A DNA stretch of 64,000 bases from Massilia sp. METH4 (GTDB lineage: Bacteria > Pseudomonadota > Gammaproteobacteria > Burkholderiales > Burkholderiaceae_D): positions 4,340,001 to 4,404,000 of the forward strand of contig NZ_CP146614.1 of the NCBI RefSeq assembly GCF_037094685.1. The letters run 5' to 3'. The position numbers and the translations under genes were made by a program. A model generated the notes under the pieces. It was not told the DNA's origin. It ran no database searches and was given only the letters and a program-made list of their open reading frames with translations. Of this stretch, positions 1-9,546 are shown piece by piece; position 1 is the first letter of the stretch, and every line of letters begins with the position of its first letter.

Positions 1-642
1 CGACTGTGGGAAGTAGAGCTGCGTGGTCATCATCATCCTGTCGCTCAGGAAGGCGCGCACGTGGATATGGGCCGCACGCGGCGAGTACCATCCAGGAACG
101 ATGGTGCGGAACTTGACCTTGCCGTTCGCGTCCGTGGTCTGCACGCCACGGAGCCAGCGTTCGTTATCTTTCTCTTGCACGTGACCCAGTTCGTTCACCG
201 AGCGCATGTCCGGCAGTTTGTTCGGATCGTTGAACAGGTAACCGCTGTACTCACCCTCGGCATTGCAATGCCAGATCGAGACCGCGATTCCCTTGACCGG
301 CGCGCAGCTGGCATTGGCATTCACAACCTGCAGCTCGAGTTCCAGCGGAATGCCGGGCTGGTCTTCGCGGATGTCGGACCGCAGGATTCGCTGGTCGATG
401 TAATAGGGACCCTCGAGTGCGGCCGTCGCAAGCCGGCACATGTTCGGAATCTTGTCGAGCATGTCGCCGATCTCCGCCGCCTGCTTGATGTTCTCCTGCG
501 CAAACACAGGTGAGAGCAAGCTGCTTACGGGCGTCAGCACTGCTCCCATCAGCCCTGTCAGCACAGTCTTGCGCCTTACCAGGAATTCGGTTGGTGCTTC
601 TTCATGTGCCTTAGGGCTGGTGTAGTCGAGCAACTTTTTCAT
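1..642 (-). CDS. Intradiol ring-cleavage dioxygenase, exported, C-terminus outside the window
   Basis: The visible 214 residues are the N-terminal part of a catechol/protocatechuate-type intradiol dioxygenase, a non-haem Fe(III) enzyme that opens aromatic rings between the two hydroxyls. Residues 1-49 look like a twin-arginine signal (RRKTVL at 23-28, hydrophobic stretch to about 45, VFAQ cleavage region), so a periplasmic or extracytoplasmic protein is likely. The family motif EGPYY is at 77-81. Candidate iron ligands are a Tyr in EGEYSGY (132 or 135), Tyr186 in PGWYSP, and His192 and His194 in AHIH. The reading frame is open to the first base of the window, so the gene is partial. No neighbouring aromatic pathway gene is visible and the substrate cannot be named. 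The adjacent broken integrase suggests it may be carried by an integrated element (inference). Confidence 0.85.
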   Translation of the reverse strand, partial: MKKLLDYTSPKAHEEAPTEFLVRRKTVLTGLMGAVLTPVSSLLSPVFAQENIKQAAEIGDMLDKIPNMCRLATAALEGPYYIDQRILRSDIREDQPGIPLELELQVVNANASCAPVKGIAVSIWHCNAEGEYSGYLFNDPNKLPDMRSVNELGHVQEKDNERWLRGVQTTDANGKVKFRTIVPGWYSPRAAHIHVRAFLSDRMMMTTQLYFPQS

Positions 643-926
643 GGCATATCCTCTCGGTTTCATTTTTATCCCGGCCGTAGCGGGTAACTTATGCTACTCG
701 TGACTTGCCAAGCGGCTCGCACGCCATTGCTTTAGCCGCTAAGCTCGTGTGTGCCTGGTCGGCCGGTATCAATGTGCTCCAGCGAATCGCACCGGGGTTT
801 TGTAGCTGCTCGATTGTTTGAGAGAATGCAGCCTCTACAAAGCCTGGGACGATTCACTAGAGTTACCTCGCCTGTCTTGAAATGTACCACCTGGACAGGG
901 GACGTCTGTTGGCGCAGTGACGCCGG

Positions 927-2155
927 CTAAGTGGCACTTGAAGCCTGAAGGGACTTACAATAGGCAGCCCATGCAGACATCAGCTCTCGGCGCTTCTCGA
1001 ATAGATCGCTGCGAAAATAGGCCGCCTCTGTGGCATCCTTCAATGAATGCGCCAGGGCAGCCTCACACACCTCGGCTGGAAAACTGGTTTGCTCTGCTGC
1101 CCAATCGCGGAATGTAGATCTGAATCCATGCATTGTGAACTCCAGGCCCAGCCGACGAAGCTGCACGGTGAATGTCATATCACTGTGCGGCTTTCCCCGG
1201 GGGGAGGGAAGACCAGGTCAGTTGGACGCGCGTCTTTTAGCGGCCGGTTACGGGCACGTTCCCGGAGGATTTCCAGGGCACATTCCGACAGCGGTATGCG
1301 ATGTTCGACACCGGCTTTCATGCGCGGCGCAGGGATTGTCCACCTTGCTTTTTCCATGTCGAACTCGCTCCAGACGGCCAGACGGACCATTCCTGTCCTG
1401 GCCGTTGTCAGGATCGTGAACTCCATGGCTAGCCTGATCGAGGAGGATGCACCACAAGCGCGAATGGTTTGGATGACAGCGGCCACCTGACTATACGGGC
1501 AAGCTGCGAAATGCTTCGGCTTACGCAGGTCCTTGGTACGGGGCAGGGAGCGCGTAATCTGATCCCAGAGGTGCGCGTCTTGCGTTGTCCGAAGGTCTCG
1601 GGCTGCCGCCCAATCGAAGATCGCCTTCATGCGCTGGCGCACCCGCACCGCGGTCTCGTGGCGACTGACCCAGATTGGCTCGAGTACCGCCAGGATATCG
1701 GCCTTACCGATGTCGTTGATGTTCTTCTCACCAAAAATCGTGAATGCATAGGTGATCAGCGAATCGATCCACTGCTTTCCGTGTTTCTGGTTACGCCACG
1801 AAGTACGATGTGATTCATAGTACTCGATCGCACACTCAGAGAAGGTACGCGTTTTCTGAACAGCATCCTTCGCGCTCTGGCGTTGCGCCTTCCGGTGTGC
1901 GATAGGATCGATGCCTTCGGAAAGGAACTGACGACATCGGTGTGCTTCTTCCCGAACCACGGCAAGCGGTTTGTCCTTCACCGAACCCAGGCCCATCTCG
2001 CACCGCCGGCCGTGCATGTTGAAGAAAAACGCCCACGACTTGCTGCCGCCAGGGGCGACGCGTAGATAGAGTCCGCCGCCATCGCCATAATAGCCAGGCT
2101 CCTTCTTGGCGTTGACACTCATGACGGTCAATCCCTGCCAGCGCTGCCTTGCCAT
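927..2155 (-). pseudogene. P4-type tyrosine recombinase (integrase), single frameshift
   Basis: Two adjacent frames give one phage P4-like integrase of roughly 410 residues. The first part begins at an ATG at 2155 (MARQRWQG) and carries the N-terminal DUF4102-like arm-binding domain (GYYGDGGGLYLRV), the core-binding domain and the first catalytic Arg (ARTGMVRL). It runs into a stop about 1180. The second part continues in the next frame with HGFRSTFRDW (His and Arg) and AAYFRSDLFEKRR (probable nucleophile Tyr), ending at 927. The break lies in a C6G4 homopolymer near 1195-1206: one extra base would restore the frame. All four catalytic positions are thus present but split. The gene is either inactivated or hit by a sequencing indel. 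It lies beside a candidate attachment site at 2310. Confidence 0.85.
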
Positions 2156-2309
2156 TTCTGCCCCCCTGTTTGCCCCCCCTTGCGAGTGAGCTTTTAGTGT
2201 ACTTCCTGATCCATCTGGAGACGCTGAATCTACAATCATTCGGTGTTTTCATAGGGCGCCAGACTGCCCGGAGACGTTGGGAGCTTTTCGTAGACGTCAA
2301 AAATGCAGA

Positions 2310-2323
2310 CACCGCCTCCGCCA
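2310..2323 (+). other. Candidate attachment site: 14-bp match to a tRNA-Ser 3' end
   Basis: The 14 bases CACCGCCTCCGCCA read like the end of a tRNA: part of the T-stem, an acceptor strand CGCCTCC, G as discriminator (used by tRNA-Ser) and CCA. No tRNA body precedes it. A strong terminator hairpin follows 12 bases later, as usual downstream of a tRNA gene. P4-type integrases insert into tRNA 3' ends and leave such a duplicate. The integrase gene starts 155 bp to the left and reads away from the site. Inference: this is the right-hand att copy of an element extending leftwards. A chance match is possible. Confidence 0.4.
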
Positions 2324-2334
2324 AGTATTTTCAG

Positions 2335-2360
2335 AAAGCCCTTGAGTTCAAGGGCTTTTT
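2335..2360. terminator. Rho-independent terminator hairpin
   Basis: AAAGCCCTTGA and TCAAGGGCTTT form an 11-bp stem with a two-base loop, flanked by A and T runs, so it could work in both directions. On the plus strand it follows the tRNA-like 3' end at 2310-2323. Confidence 0.7.
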
Positions 2361-2531
2361 GTTTTTCCGGGCCGCGTGTTGATAGTTCGCCCGTCTATAT
2401 GCCCCCCTAGATTGGCCATAGAATCGTTGGGCACAGTGTTGTTGAGTTTGCTGCCTGCCCAATATACGCATGAGCGATAGAACCCTTGGATATGCTGAGG
2501 CCTGAGCGGGACGCTTGCGCTAGCCGGACTT

Positions 2532-2634
2532 AGAGCGCCTAACAAAACCCGCAGGGCAAGGCGCGGCGTCGAAGACAGTACACCTGTACGGCGAGACGCT
2601 GCAACGCAGCCATGGGGGTTTTGTTAGGCGCTCT
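2532..2634 (+). repeat. Palindromic interspersed repeat, copy 1
   Basis: A 103-bp element bounded by 19-bp perfect inverted repeats (AGAGCGCCTAACAAAACCC and its complement). It has an internal pairing GCGTC/GACGC and a perfect apex hairpin GTACA-CC-TGTAC. A second copy lies in opposite orientation at 30566-30666. The 101 shared positions align without gaps and are about 87% identical. It carries no reading frame. The structure resembles a REP- or MITE-like palindromic element. Confidence 0.75.
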
Positions 2635-3216
2635 TAATGTCATGGCCAGCGTCACTGCTTGCTACAACTCCTGATCCACATTATCAGGTGTACAGCCCCG
2701 GCGCTCAGTGGTTTGCGCGCGCGTATGCACTGTCGCGTCGCCGTCCTTAACGGTGTCCGTGACCGCGGCCGACAGCGTTTGTTGTTTCAGTTTCTAGGCC
2801 AGCAGGTCAAAAATTGATTGCGGCAGTCGAGGGCGCGCCGCCTGGCGCTGGCGTTGAGCAGTTCGCAACATGGTATCTCATAGGTCTGCTCGTCCCACCA
2901 GACGTCCTCGTATGTACCCACAAACGTCGGGTGGTTTGGAATTTCCGTCGGTGGCAACCAAAAGTGCTAAGCATTCCCGGTTGATAGATCCTGGCTATCA
3001 GCTGCCGTGGGCCGAGGCCGCGCGATTGTCGGGGTGATTTCGACAGTCATGAGAGCAACAAAGGGTTACACGAGCAGCTCGACGTTGTACAGGCTCACTT
3101 CGTAATTCGCCAAGCCGGCAAAAGTACGCGCGCCGCACATGGACGCCGTGATGGCCGTACCGATTCCAGCGGCGGTGATCTGCGATGATCGGTGGACTGG
3201 CGATCCGAGGTAACGC
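2635..3216. other. Stretch without a recognisable gene
   Basis: No intact gene is visible. On the minus strand 2787-2966 is open for 59 codons and includes a protein-like run (HPTFVGTYEDVWWDEQTYE), but it has no start codon and no recognised family. It may be the end of a decayed gene. The rest shows nothing I can interpret. Confidence 0.4.
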
Positions 3217-3579
3217 TCAGGTCGACTCGTGTCTGATGGCTGCGATCAATTCCCGCGGTTCATAGGGCACCACGATATATCGACTTGCCCCGCTGGCAAT
3301 ACCCAGGGCGATATCCCGTGCCGTAATGAAGGCGGCAGAGATGTGGATAACGCGAATCGCGCTCATCACGGGGTCCATCTTGATCCGGCGGCATACCTCT
3401 ATGCCGCTCATGTCCGGCAACCTGACATCCAGGAGAACAACGCCAGGCCGCAGCTCGGCAGCCATACTGAGGGTGTCTGCCCCATTGCTCGCTTCCTCGA
3501 CGACGAACCCCGCATTGCGCAGCAGGCGCGTCTTGACGTAGCGCGCCTGCTCATGGTCGTCGGCATTCAATATCAGCAT
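3217..3579 (-). CDS. Single-domain response regulator lacking the conserved lysine
   Basis: This is a 120-residue stand-alone CheY-like receiver. The acidic pair Asp7-Asp8 and the phosphoacceptor Asp51 (VLLDVRLPDMSG) are present, and Ser81 occupies the Thr/Ser switch position. In the beta-5 region, where receivers normally have Lys followed by Pro, the sequence is YIVVPYEP, so Lys is replaced by Val104. Phosphorylation-dependent switching may therefore be altered. The ATG at 3579 was chosen because the receiver fold starts there; longer in-frame extension upstream reads into unrelated sequence. It has no output domain. The likely partners are the hybrid kinase at 4821-7064 or another sensor elsewhere (inference). 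Confidence 0.75.
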   Translation of the reverse strand: MLILNADDHEQARYVKTRLLRNAGFVVEEASNGADTLSMAAELRPGVVLLDVRLPDMSGIEVCRRIKMDPVMSAIRVIHISAAFITARDIALGIASGASRYIVVPYEPRELIAAIRHEST

Positions 3580-3840
3580 TTCTTGGCACCGAAGCATATA
3601 TGGAAGAACAATTGTAGCAGGACTGGCAACACGGCGACGTGGTGCAGAACTGTGCTGAAGATTGTCGAATCGCAATTTCGCCGTCAGCAACTTCTGAGAT
3701 GGATCGGCAAGCCTTACACCAAAGAAAGCCTGGCCAGGAAGATCCGGCATGTGCTGGCGAACGAGAAGCAGCGACAGGTCGCCGGGCCGACGCGGTTCGC
3801 AGCCGGCGGCGAGGTCAAGCCAGCACCAACGGATCAAATC

Positions 3841-4179
3841 ATGAGGGTTCTGCTGGTGGAGGACGATACCGACATTCGCGACAACACGCGGGACATGCTT
3901 GAATGTCTGGGTTACGAGGTGATTGCCGTCGGCAGCGCGGAAGAGGCACTGGCAAGACTCGCGCTCGATATTCAGGTACTCGTGACGGACCAGCAACTGC
4001 CGGGTATCCAGGGGAGCGATCTGGTGCAACTGGCAAAAACCCGCTTTCCTCACCTGCGCGTGCTGATCGCAAGTGGCTTTGGCAGTGTTGCACGGTTGGC
4101 GGACGTTAACTCGCTACCGAAGCCCTACACGCTTGAAATGTTACGAACCGCGCTACAGTCGGTTGGAGCAGTAGTCTGA
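3841..4179 (+). CDS. Single-domain response regulator (receiver), probably the tail of a truncated sensor
   Basis: This 112-residue receiver has the complete set: Glu7-Asp8-Asp9, phosphoacceptor Asp50 (VLVTDQQLPG), Ser78 (IASG) and Lys94 (LPKPYT). Upstream and in the same frame, about 3691-3840, the translation includes RWIGKPYTKESLARKIRHVL, which reads like the last strand and helix of another receiver followed by a linker. The ORF therefore looks like the remaining C-terminus of a protein with two tandem receivers, typical of hybrid sensor kinases, whose front part is lost. No ribosome-binding site stands out before the ATG at 3841, so expression as a separate protein is uncertain. Its last 27 bases overlap the convergent PilZ gene. 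Confidence 0.6.
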   Translation: MRVLLVEDDTDIRDNTRDMLECLGYEVIAVGSAEEALARLALDIQVLVTDQQLPGIQGSDLVQLAKTRFPHLRVLIASGFGSVARLADVNSLPKPYTLEMLRTALQSVGAVV

Positions 4180-4500
4180 AAGAATCTTACGGTGCTCGAC
4201 TGAAATATCCGTAATCGAAAGCCCAGTTAGCCATGCGTCTCCGCTGAGACGGGTATGGACGACGGTGGCTGCCAGAGAGAGGTTTGCTGTCCTGTTTCCG
4301 GCAAACATCGTAAACGAGACCTCCACTTTCGTTCTGTCGGGTAGCGGCAACGGCATACGGACGGCAATCCCGTGCGCACTGACGTTCTCGGTACGGATAT
4401 CGTAGGCGAGGCTGGCACCTGCGACGCGGACGATGGCCCGCACCCGCAGGATCCGGCGTTCATCCTGGCGGTTTTCTGGCAGTGGTTGAGGAAGTCCCAT
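4153..4500 (-). CDS. PilZ-domain protein (c-di-GMP binding)
   Basis: This 115-residue single PilZ domain has the two c-di-GMP-binding signatures: an Arg-rich N-terminal segment (QDERRILRVR, about 13-22) and N-x-S-x-x-G (NVSAHG, about 39-44). Such proteins bind cyclic di-GMP and usually adjust motility, pili or exopolysaccharide through protein contacts. The start is the ATG at 4500. An upstream TTG at 4524 would add eight residues, and neither has a clear ribosome-binding site. It converges with the receiver gene, overlapping by 27 bp. The partner protein cannot be named from sequence. Confidence 0.75.
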   Translation of the reverse strand: MGLPQPLPENRQDERRILRVRAIVRVAGASLAYDIRTENVSAHGIAVRMPLPLPDRTKVEVSFTMFAGNRTANLSLAATVVHTRLSGDAWLTGLSITDISVEHRKILSDYCSNRL

Positions 4501-4820
4501 GACGTGGCTAAGCGGTCGCTTCAAGACAGGTGTACCGCATGGTAGAGTAATTACCTCTGTGAAACAAGAATTATCTTGGGGAAACTATGCTAGCCATCGG
4601 TGCCCGATATCCCGGCGCCTCATTGGTTCCAGCCCCCTGAGCCCGCGGGTTGCAGCCATGCTCCGGACAGGCCGGATCGCGCGCGGGCAGCAGTGCCGAG
4701 AATCCGCATGCACGGCATTGGCGATCGACGCGCCGTACTACGCTGCGGCAAACTTACGGGAGCCTGTATTGCCGCCACCGCATATCGTCCGGAAGACAGC
4801 TGGAAGGCGGGCGGGGAGAC
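4501..4820. other. Intergenic region between the PilZ gene and the hybrid kinase
   Basis: About 320 bp between the start of the PilZ gene and the end of the kinase gene. I see no gene, no strong hairpin and no repeat. It must contain the PilZ promoter. Confidence 0.4.
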
Positions 4821-7064
4821 TCAGACATGGCTGGAACCGCTGGAAGCCGGTCGAATTGCCTGTTCAATCGCACTGGTAACATCTTCGATCGGTACCGGTT
4901 TCGTCAAGTGTCCGTCAAAGCCGGCCTCCCGCGCTTTCTCCCGGTCGCTCGCCTGCCCGTATCCGGTTACCGCAATCAGCTTGATCCCGGACGTGGCAGG
5001 CGTGCCTTTCAGGCGGCTGGCTACTTCATGCCCCGATATGTCTGGAAGGTCAATGTCGACCAGAGCAACGTCGGGGGTGATTGCCAGTGCGGCCTGGATA
5101 CCGCTTTCACCATTCTCGGCGGTATGGACCGTAAACCCGAGTTCGGAAAGCATCATGGAGGTCATTTCCCTGACGTCGCGATTGTCTTCCACGATGAGCA
5201 CACTGGCGTTCCCGGATGCCGCTATCCGTGGCCGCGATGGCGCTGCCGTTCCTCGGCTGGCCAGGGGGAAGCGCAGCGTGAAGGTGCTGCCCTGGTTGAT
5301 TCCTGCGCTGTGCGCCGTCAACTGCGCTCCGTGCAGCATGGCAAGTGAATTGACGACCGCCAGGCCGATACCCAGGCCGCCTTTCGCGCGGTTGATAACT
5401 TTGCCTTGCGTAAACACGTCGAAGGCTTTATCGATCAGGTCCGGCGACAGGCCGATGCCGTTATCCATTACTTCCAGGACCGCGTCCTTGCCCTGGATGG
5501 CCACGGTAACGGTGATCGACCCGCCTTCGGGGGTATATTTCAGCGCATTGTCGACCAGGTTGGAGACCATCTGCTCCAGACGCGTAGGATCTGCCTCGAT
5601 CACCGCGGAGTGCAGGACGGCGTGCAGCACGTGTGTGGTGGTAGCGCCGCGTGCCTCGAACGATGCCAGGCAGGACTCGACGACGTCCCGCAGATCCGTC
5701 GGGGCTCGGGCGAGCTTGATCTTGCCACTAAGGATACGATGTGCATCGAGCAGTTCATCGACAAGCTGGCTCAAGTGCTGCGTCTGTCGCTGCAAGATGG
5801 CTTTCACCTTGGAAAGACGTTCGCCGTCGATGCCAGGCATGTTCAGCATGGTCACGCCCGATGCTATCGCGGCAAGAGGATTGCGTAATTCGTGGCCGAG
5901 CATTGCCAGGAACTCGTCCTTTGCCCGACTCTGGTCCTCGGCGGTCTTGCGGGCGTGTTCCGCATGCATGCGGGCGGTCCGCGCCTCTTCCAGGCTCTGC
6001 TTTCTTGTCAACTCCCCGGCGACCAGCAGGTGCCCGGCACGATGCAAGGCCATCTGGAGGCGGTTCATCTCCTCCACGCGCAGGTCCAGGAGAGGGGGGA
6101 TGCGATATTCCGGCATCGCCTCGGCCGCAGCGCAGGCCTGATCGATCGCGCCGATCAGGCGGCGGCTGAACAGGATCGCGCCTCCCATGGCCAGGATAAT
6201 GGCAATGATGAACCCGCATGCCGTCAGCGCCACCGAGTGCACTGCGATACTCTCGATCTCGGCTACAGGTACGCCGACACCGACCGACCAGCCGGTAATG
6301 GAAGAGCGCTCCCAGGCGCCGTACATTTCAATACCGTCACGGGTGTAGGCGCGCGAAAGCCCTTCGAAATTGGCCAGGATGGTGCGCAGCCGTTCCGGTC
6401 GCGGAGGGGTGCCAATGAATTTTTCCGGACTGATGTTGCGTGCGAGCGTGATACCTTGCCTGTCGAACACCGAGATCAGCCACGAAGCAGGGATGTGCTT
6501 GGTAGGCAGAAGCTTATTCAAGTGGTCGGTGAACATCCATTCGTTCACGACAAAACGTCGCCCGTCCCGGATAGTGACGGGATACTCGACACTGACCACG
6601 AACTTGCCCGTTGCGCTACCCTTGATGAGGCCGCTATATACCGGTCGGCCGCCATCGATTACTTTCTTGACACGCGCCCGTGCAAGCGCGTTTGGCGCAG
6701 GTATGCGCGTGCCGAACGGACGGACAGTATTGAATACCTGCTGCCCGAACTCATCGATAAGAGCGGAGTTGACGCCCCGATCCGTATTGACAGCTTTCGC
6801 CTGCGCATAGAACGCTTCGAAATTGCCTTCATGCAAGTTCCGGGACGTGCTCAAAGCGTGGGCGGTCGCCATGGCAAACGTCATTTCCCGATCCATCACG
6901 TTCACGGATGCCCGCGCCAGTTCTTGCATGCTGCGCAATGCCGACTTGCGTTCCGCAGTCAGCAGCAGATCAAGTACGGCTGCCGAAAACAGGACGGTTG
7001 GTAGCAATATGGCTACAACCAGCCATGCAATATGAGTTCTGACCTTCATGGTGCGCAGAGACAT
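4821..7064 (-). CDS. Membrane hybrid histidine kinase with C-terminal receiver
   Basis: This 747-residue inner-membrane sensor has TM1 at about 11-33, a periplasmic region of about 240 residues that reads like a double-Cache sensor (FGTRIPAPNALAR, PVYSGLIKG, SVEYPV), TM2 at about 276-299, and a coiled linker. The HisKA domain has phosphoacceptor His391 (LGHELRNP). The HATPase has N-box Asn506, DNGIG at about 534 and GGLGIGLAVV at about 562. The C-terminal receiver has phosphoacceptor Asp670 and Lys722. No HAMP or DNA-binding domain is evident, so the signal must pass to another protein. The ATG at 7064 starts the frame; a second ATG at 7049 is possible. It is divergent from the chemoreceptor gene, with about 240 bp between. 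The ligand is unknown; Cache sensors of this type often bind small organic acids or amines. Confidence 0.9.
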   Translation of the reverse strand: MSLRTMKVRTHIAWLVVAILLPTVLFSAAVLDLLLTAERKSALRSMQELARASVNVMDREMTFAMATAHALSTSRNLHEGNFEAFYAQAKAVNTDRGVNSALIDEFGQQVFNTVRPFGTRIPAPNALARARVKKVIDGGRPVYSGLIKGSATGKFVVSVEYPVTIRDGRRFVVNEWMFTDHLNKLLPTKHIPASWLISVFDRQGITLARNISPEKFIGTPPRPERLRTILANFEGLSRAYTRDGIEMYGAWERSSITGWSVGVGVPVAEIESIAVHSVALTACGFIIAIILAMGGAILFSRRLIGAIDQACAAAEAMPEYRIPPLLDLRVEEMNRLQMALHRAGHLLVAGELTRKQSLEEARTARMHAEHARKTAEDQSRAKDEFLAMLGHELRNPLAAIASGVTMLNMPGIDGERLSKVKAILQRQTQHLSQLVDELLDAHRILSGKIKLARAPTDLRDVVESCLASFEARGATTTHVLHAVLHSAVIEADPTRLEQMVSNLVDNALKYTPEGGSITVTVAIQGKDAVLEVMDNGIGLSPDLIDKAFDVFTQGKVINRAKGGLGIGLAVVNSLAMLHGAQLTAHSAGINQGSTFTLRFPLASRGTAAPSRPRIAASGNASVLIVEDNRDVREMTSMMLSELGFTVHTAENGESGIQAALAITPDVALVDIDLPDISGHEVASRLKGTPATSGIKLIAVTGYGQASDREKAREAGFDGHLTKPVPIEDVTSAIEQAIRPASSGSSHV

Positions 7065-7220
7065 AGTCAGTTAAAAAAGAGACATTATTGCAGGGCTCCA
7101 GCCTTTTCGGTTAGGCAATTATATGGGTCTCTGCATCTCCAGCCGCCTGAAAGCTGGCAACTGCCGAGGCAACGGAGTTGCCAATACACAACATATTCCA
7201 GCGGGCATGCAAAACGCTAC

Positions 7221-7299
7221 GAAATTAACGAAATTGAGTTGACGTGCGGCAATATTCGATGCAACATCACTCTGGTTCGTCAAATTAATCAAATTGGGT
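7221..7299. repeat. Pair of AAATT-rich direct repeats upstream of the chemoreceptor
   Basis: Two 19-base segments, 7221-7239 (GAAATTAACGAAATTGAGT) and 7281-7299 (CAAATTAATCAAATTGGGT), match at 15 of 19 positions and start exactly 60 bp apart. Each contains AAATT twice at 9-base spacing. The second ends seven bases before the ATG at 7306. They may be operator sites or part of the leader RNA (inference). Confidence 0.4.
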
Positions 7300-7305
7300 C
7301 ACAAA

Positions 7306-8961
7306 ATGTTGTCACTGAATAAAATTTCTGTACGCACGCTAATGACGTGCACGCTCATCGTATTGATTGTGCTGGCGATCGCCGCAGGTACGGCCGGCCT
7401 TGGCCTGACACGGTATGCCGTCAACGCACTCCAGCAGATTAACTTGTCCGATGTCACCGCACTGGCGACGGTCGACAAGATCCGCCTACACATGGAAACC
7501 AGTCGCAGCCAGGTATTGCAGGCTCTTCAGCATAATCCGGCAACGGAGTACGCAGTGATGCACGATCACCCGCTGGACGTCCACTACGGTGCGATCGACC
7601 GGAACGCTGCCGATATCCGCCAGCTCTGGGAGACATACCGGGGCAATGTCACGTCGGATGAAGAGAGATCCCTTGCCGACAAGTGGTTCGAGACAAGCGG
7701 GAAGCTCGGCACCGAGAGTACCTCTTCCGCGGCGCGCGCGATCGGAGCCGGTGATTGGGATAAAGCCCAGACGATTTTGATCAAGACGATCAATCCCACC
7801 TACCGTAACGCCGACGCCGACGCGAAGCGGCTGACTGCCTATTTGCACGAACGCGCCGAGCGCAACCGCTTGCTGATCGATTCCCGCATCAGTGCGGCCG
7901 CGGTGTGGTTGAGCGGAGGTTTGCTAACCGCCTTGATTTTCAGCATCGTTGCAGGTCGATTCATGACCACCACGGTCAGCCGCTCGCTTGATGAAGCGCT
8001 GACGGTTGCCCGTCGCGTAGCTGAAGGGGACTTGAGCGTCCGTGCGGAAGTGCGTGGCAGCAACGAGTTTGCGCGCCTTCTGGCATCCTTGAACACGATG
8101 AGCGAGAAGCTGTCGACGATCGTCGGGCAGGTTCGTGCTGGAACGGACGGGATTGCCGCAGCTTCGGCACAGATTGCAGACGGTAACCGCGATCTGTCCG
8201 TGCGCACCGAACAGCAGGCTGCCTCGCTTGAAGAGACCGCATCGGCGATGGATGAACTTACTGCAACAGTCAAACAGAATGGTGAAGGCGCACGCGAAGC
8301 CAGCCGATTGGCCAAGCTTGCCAGCGACGTGGCGAACAAGGGTGGTGCCGTTGTCGCGAACGTCGTGACGACGATGGCCACGATCGACAGCAGTGCGCGG
8401 CGGATTGCAGAGATAACCGGCACGATCGACAGCATCGCATTCCAGACCAATATTCTGGCGTTGAACGCCGCGGTGGAAGCTGCACGTGCAGGAGACAACG
8501 GGCGCGGCTTCGCCGTGGTGGCATCGGAGGTCCGCGCACTGGCCCAGCGCTCGGCGCTGGCGGCGAAGGAAATCAAGGAACTGATCGGGGACTCGCTCGC
8601 GAAGGTCGACGCCGGCAGTGTCCTCGTCGCGGAAGCTGGCCGCACCATGCATGACGTGGTCGGCAATATCGAGTCGGTGACGCGGATCGTGATGGAAATC
8701 AGCGATGCGAGCACCGAGCAGGCACAGGGTATCGAACTGATCAATCGTGCGGTATCCGAGATGGATGCTGGCACTCAACAAAACGCTGCGTTGGTGGAGG
8801 AGGCATTCGCCGCGTCGGCGGCCTTGCATGAGCAAGCCGCCGAGCTGGCGGCACAGGCAGCAGTCTTCCGGATTGAACAGAAGCAGCCGCCGTTGCGGCA
8901 ACAAAAGCCGACGCCGCCACGAGCAGGACGATCAGTACTGATGCACACCGCGGCGTGTTGA
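7306..8961 (+). CDS. Methyl-accepting chemotaxis protein
   Basis: This 551-residue chemoreceptor has TM1 at about 8-30, a periplasmic four-helix-bundle ligand domain to about 190, TM2 at about 191-212, HAMP to about 265, and a long signalling coiled coil. The conserved hairpin tip region is recognisable ([20 protein letters not shown]), as are methylation-helix sequences ([19 protein letters not shown]). It lacks a CheR-tethering pentapeptide at the C-terminus. ATG 7306 was chosen over an upstream TTG at 7294. It is divergent from the sensor kinase, which may respond to related signals. The attractant cannot be deduced; the 4HB domain is variable. Confidence 0.9.
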   Translation: MLSLNKISVRTLMTCTLIVLIVLAIAAGTAGLGLTRYAVNALQQINLSDVTALATVDKIRLHMETSRSQVLQALQHNPATEYAVMHDHPLDVHYGAIDRNAADIRQLWETYRGNVTSDEERSLADKWFETSGKLGTESTSSAARAIGAGDWDKAQTILIKTINPTYRNADADAKRLTAYLHERAERNRLLIDSRISAAAVWLSGGLLTALIFSIVAGRFMTTTVSRSLDEALTVARRVAEGDLSVRAEVRGSNEFARLLASLNTMSEKLSTIVGQVRAGTDGIAAASAQIADGNRDLSVRTEQQAASLEETASAMDELTATVKQNGEGAREASRLAKLASDVANKGGAVVANVVTTMATIDSSARRIAEITGTIDSIAFQTNILALNAAVEAARAGDNGRGFAVVASEVRALAQRSALAAKEIKELIGDSLAKVDAGSVLVAEAGRTMHDVVGNIESVTRIVMEISDASTEQAQGIELINRAVSEMDAGTQQNAALVEEAFAASAALHEQAAELAAQAAVFRIEQKQPPLRQQKPTPPRAGRSVLMHTAAC

Positions 8962-9546
8962 AGGACCGGCACGTGCCCTGCGGTGCTGCTGGCAGATTGC
9001 GGCTACCACGCCGAACGTAGCGGTAGGGCCGAAGCCCGGCTGGCCAGGTCCGGCGGGCAGCACTTGCGCTTTCGAGCCAGATGACCGACTTTGCGCACGC
9101 CATCTGGCAGCGCTATCCCGACACTCCCCGCCCGAATCGGACTGCGACGAGCAGCCACGAAGTCGGGCGCGCTGTCGAATTCGGAACGCCGATCCCATCG
9201 AACTGAGCCCCGACGGCAAGCATCTTTACTTCGGCCCGCCGAGCGGTCCGTGGTCGCGTCAATCCCGGCGCCAGCATCCAACGCTTCCGGGCGGCCATGG
9301 TGGAAGCCTGCGACTTGGGCGCGCTCAGTGCATACGGGAGTTTCCCTGCTGACCTTGTCTCGCGTTTGCCTGCAGGCAGCCATTACCATGTTTGCGTGTG
9401 CCTTCACCTCCGCGCCTGCAGCGGACGAGGAACCGATCTCTACCGATCATCCGGATTTCCTCGAATCGAGTGACCAATTACGCAGCCCTGCAACAAGCCA
9501 TGGCCCGGGTAATGCCGGATGCCGAGGCCTATCTGGCCAGTGATGA
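8962..9546. other. Degenerate stretch with gene debris
   Basis: No intact gene is visible. In one plus-strand frame, about 9184-9255, the translation contains NADPIELSPDGKHLYFGPPS. This resembles a blade of a Yellow/MRJP- or SMP-30-like beta-propeller, but frames change on both sides. About 9298-9400 is open in another frame without a recognised family. I read this as remains of deleted genes leading into the EAL remnant. Confidence 0.35.
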
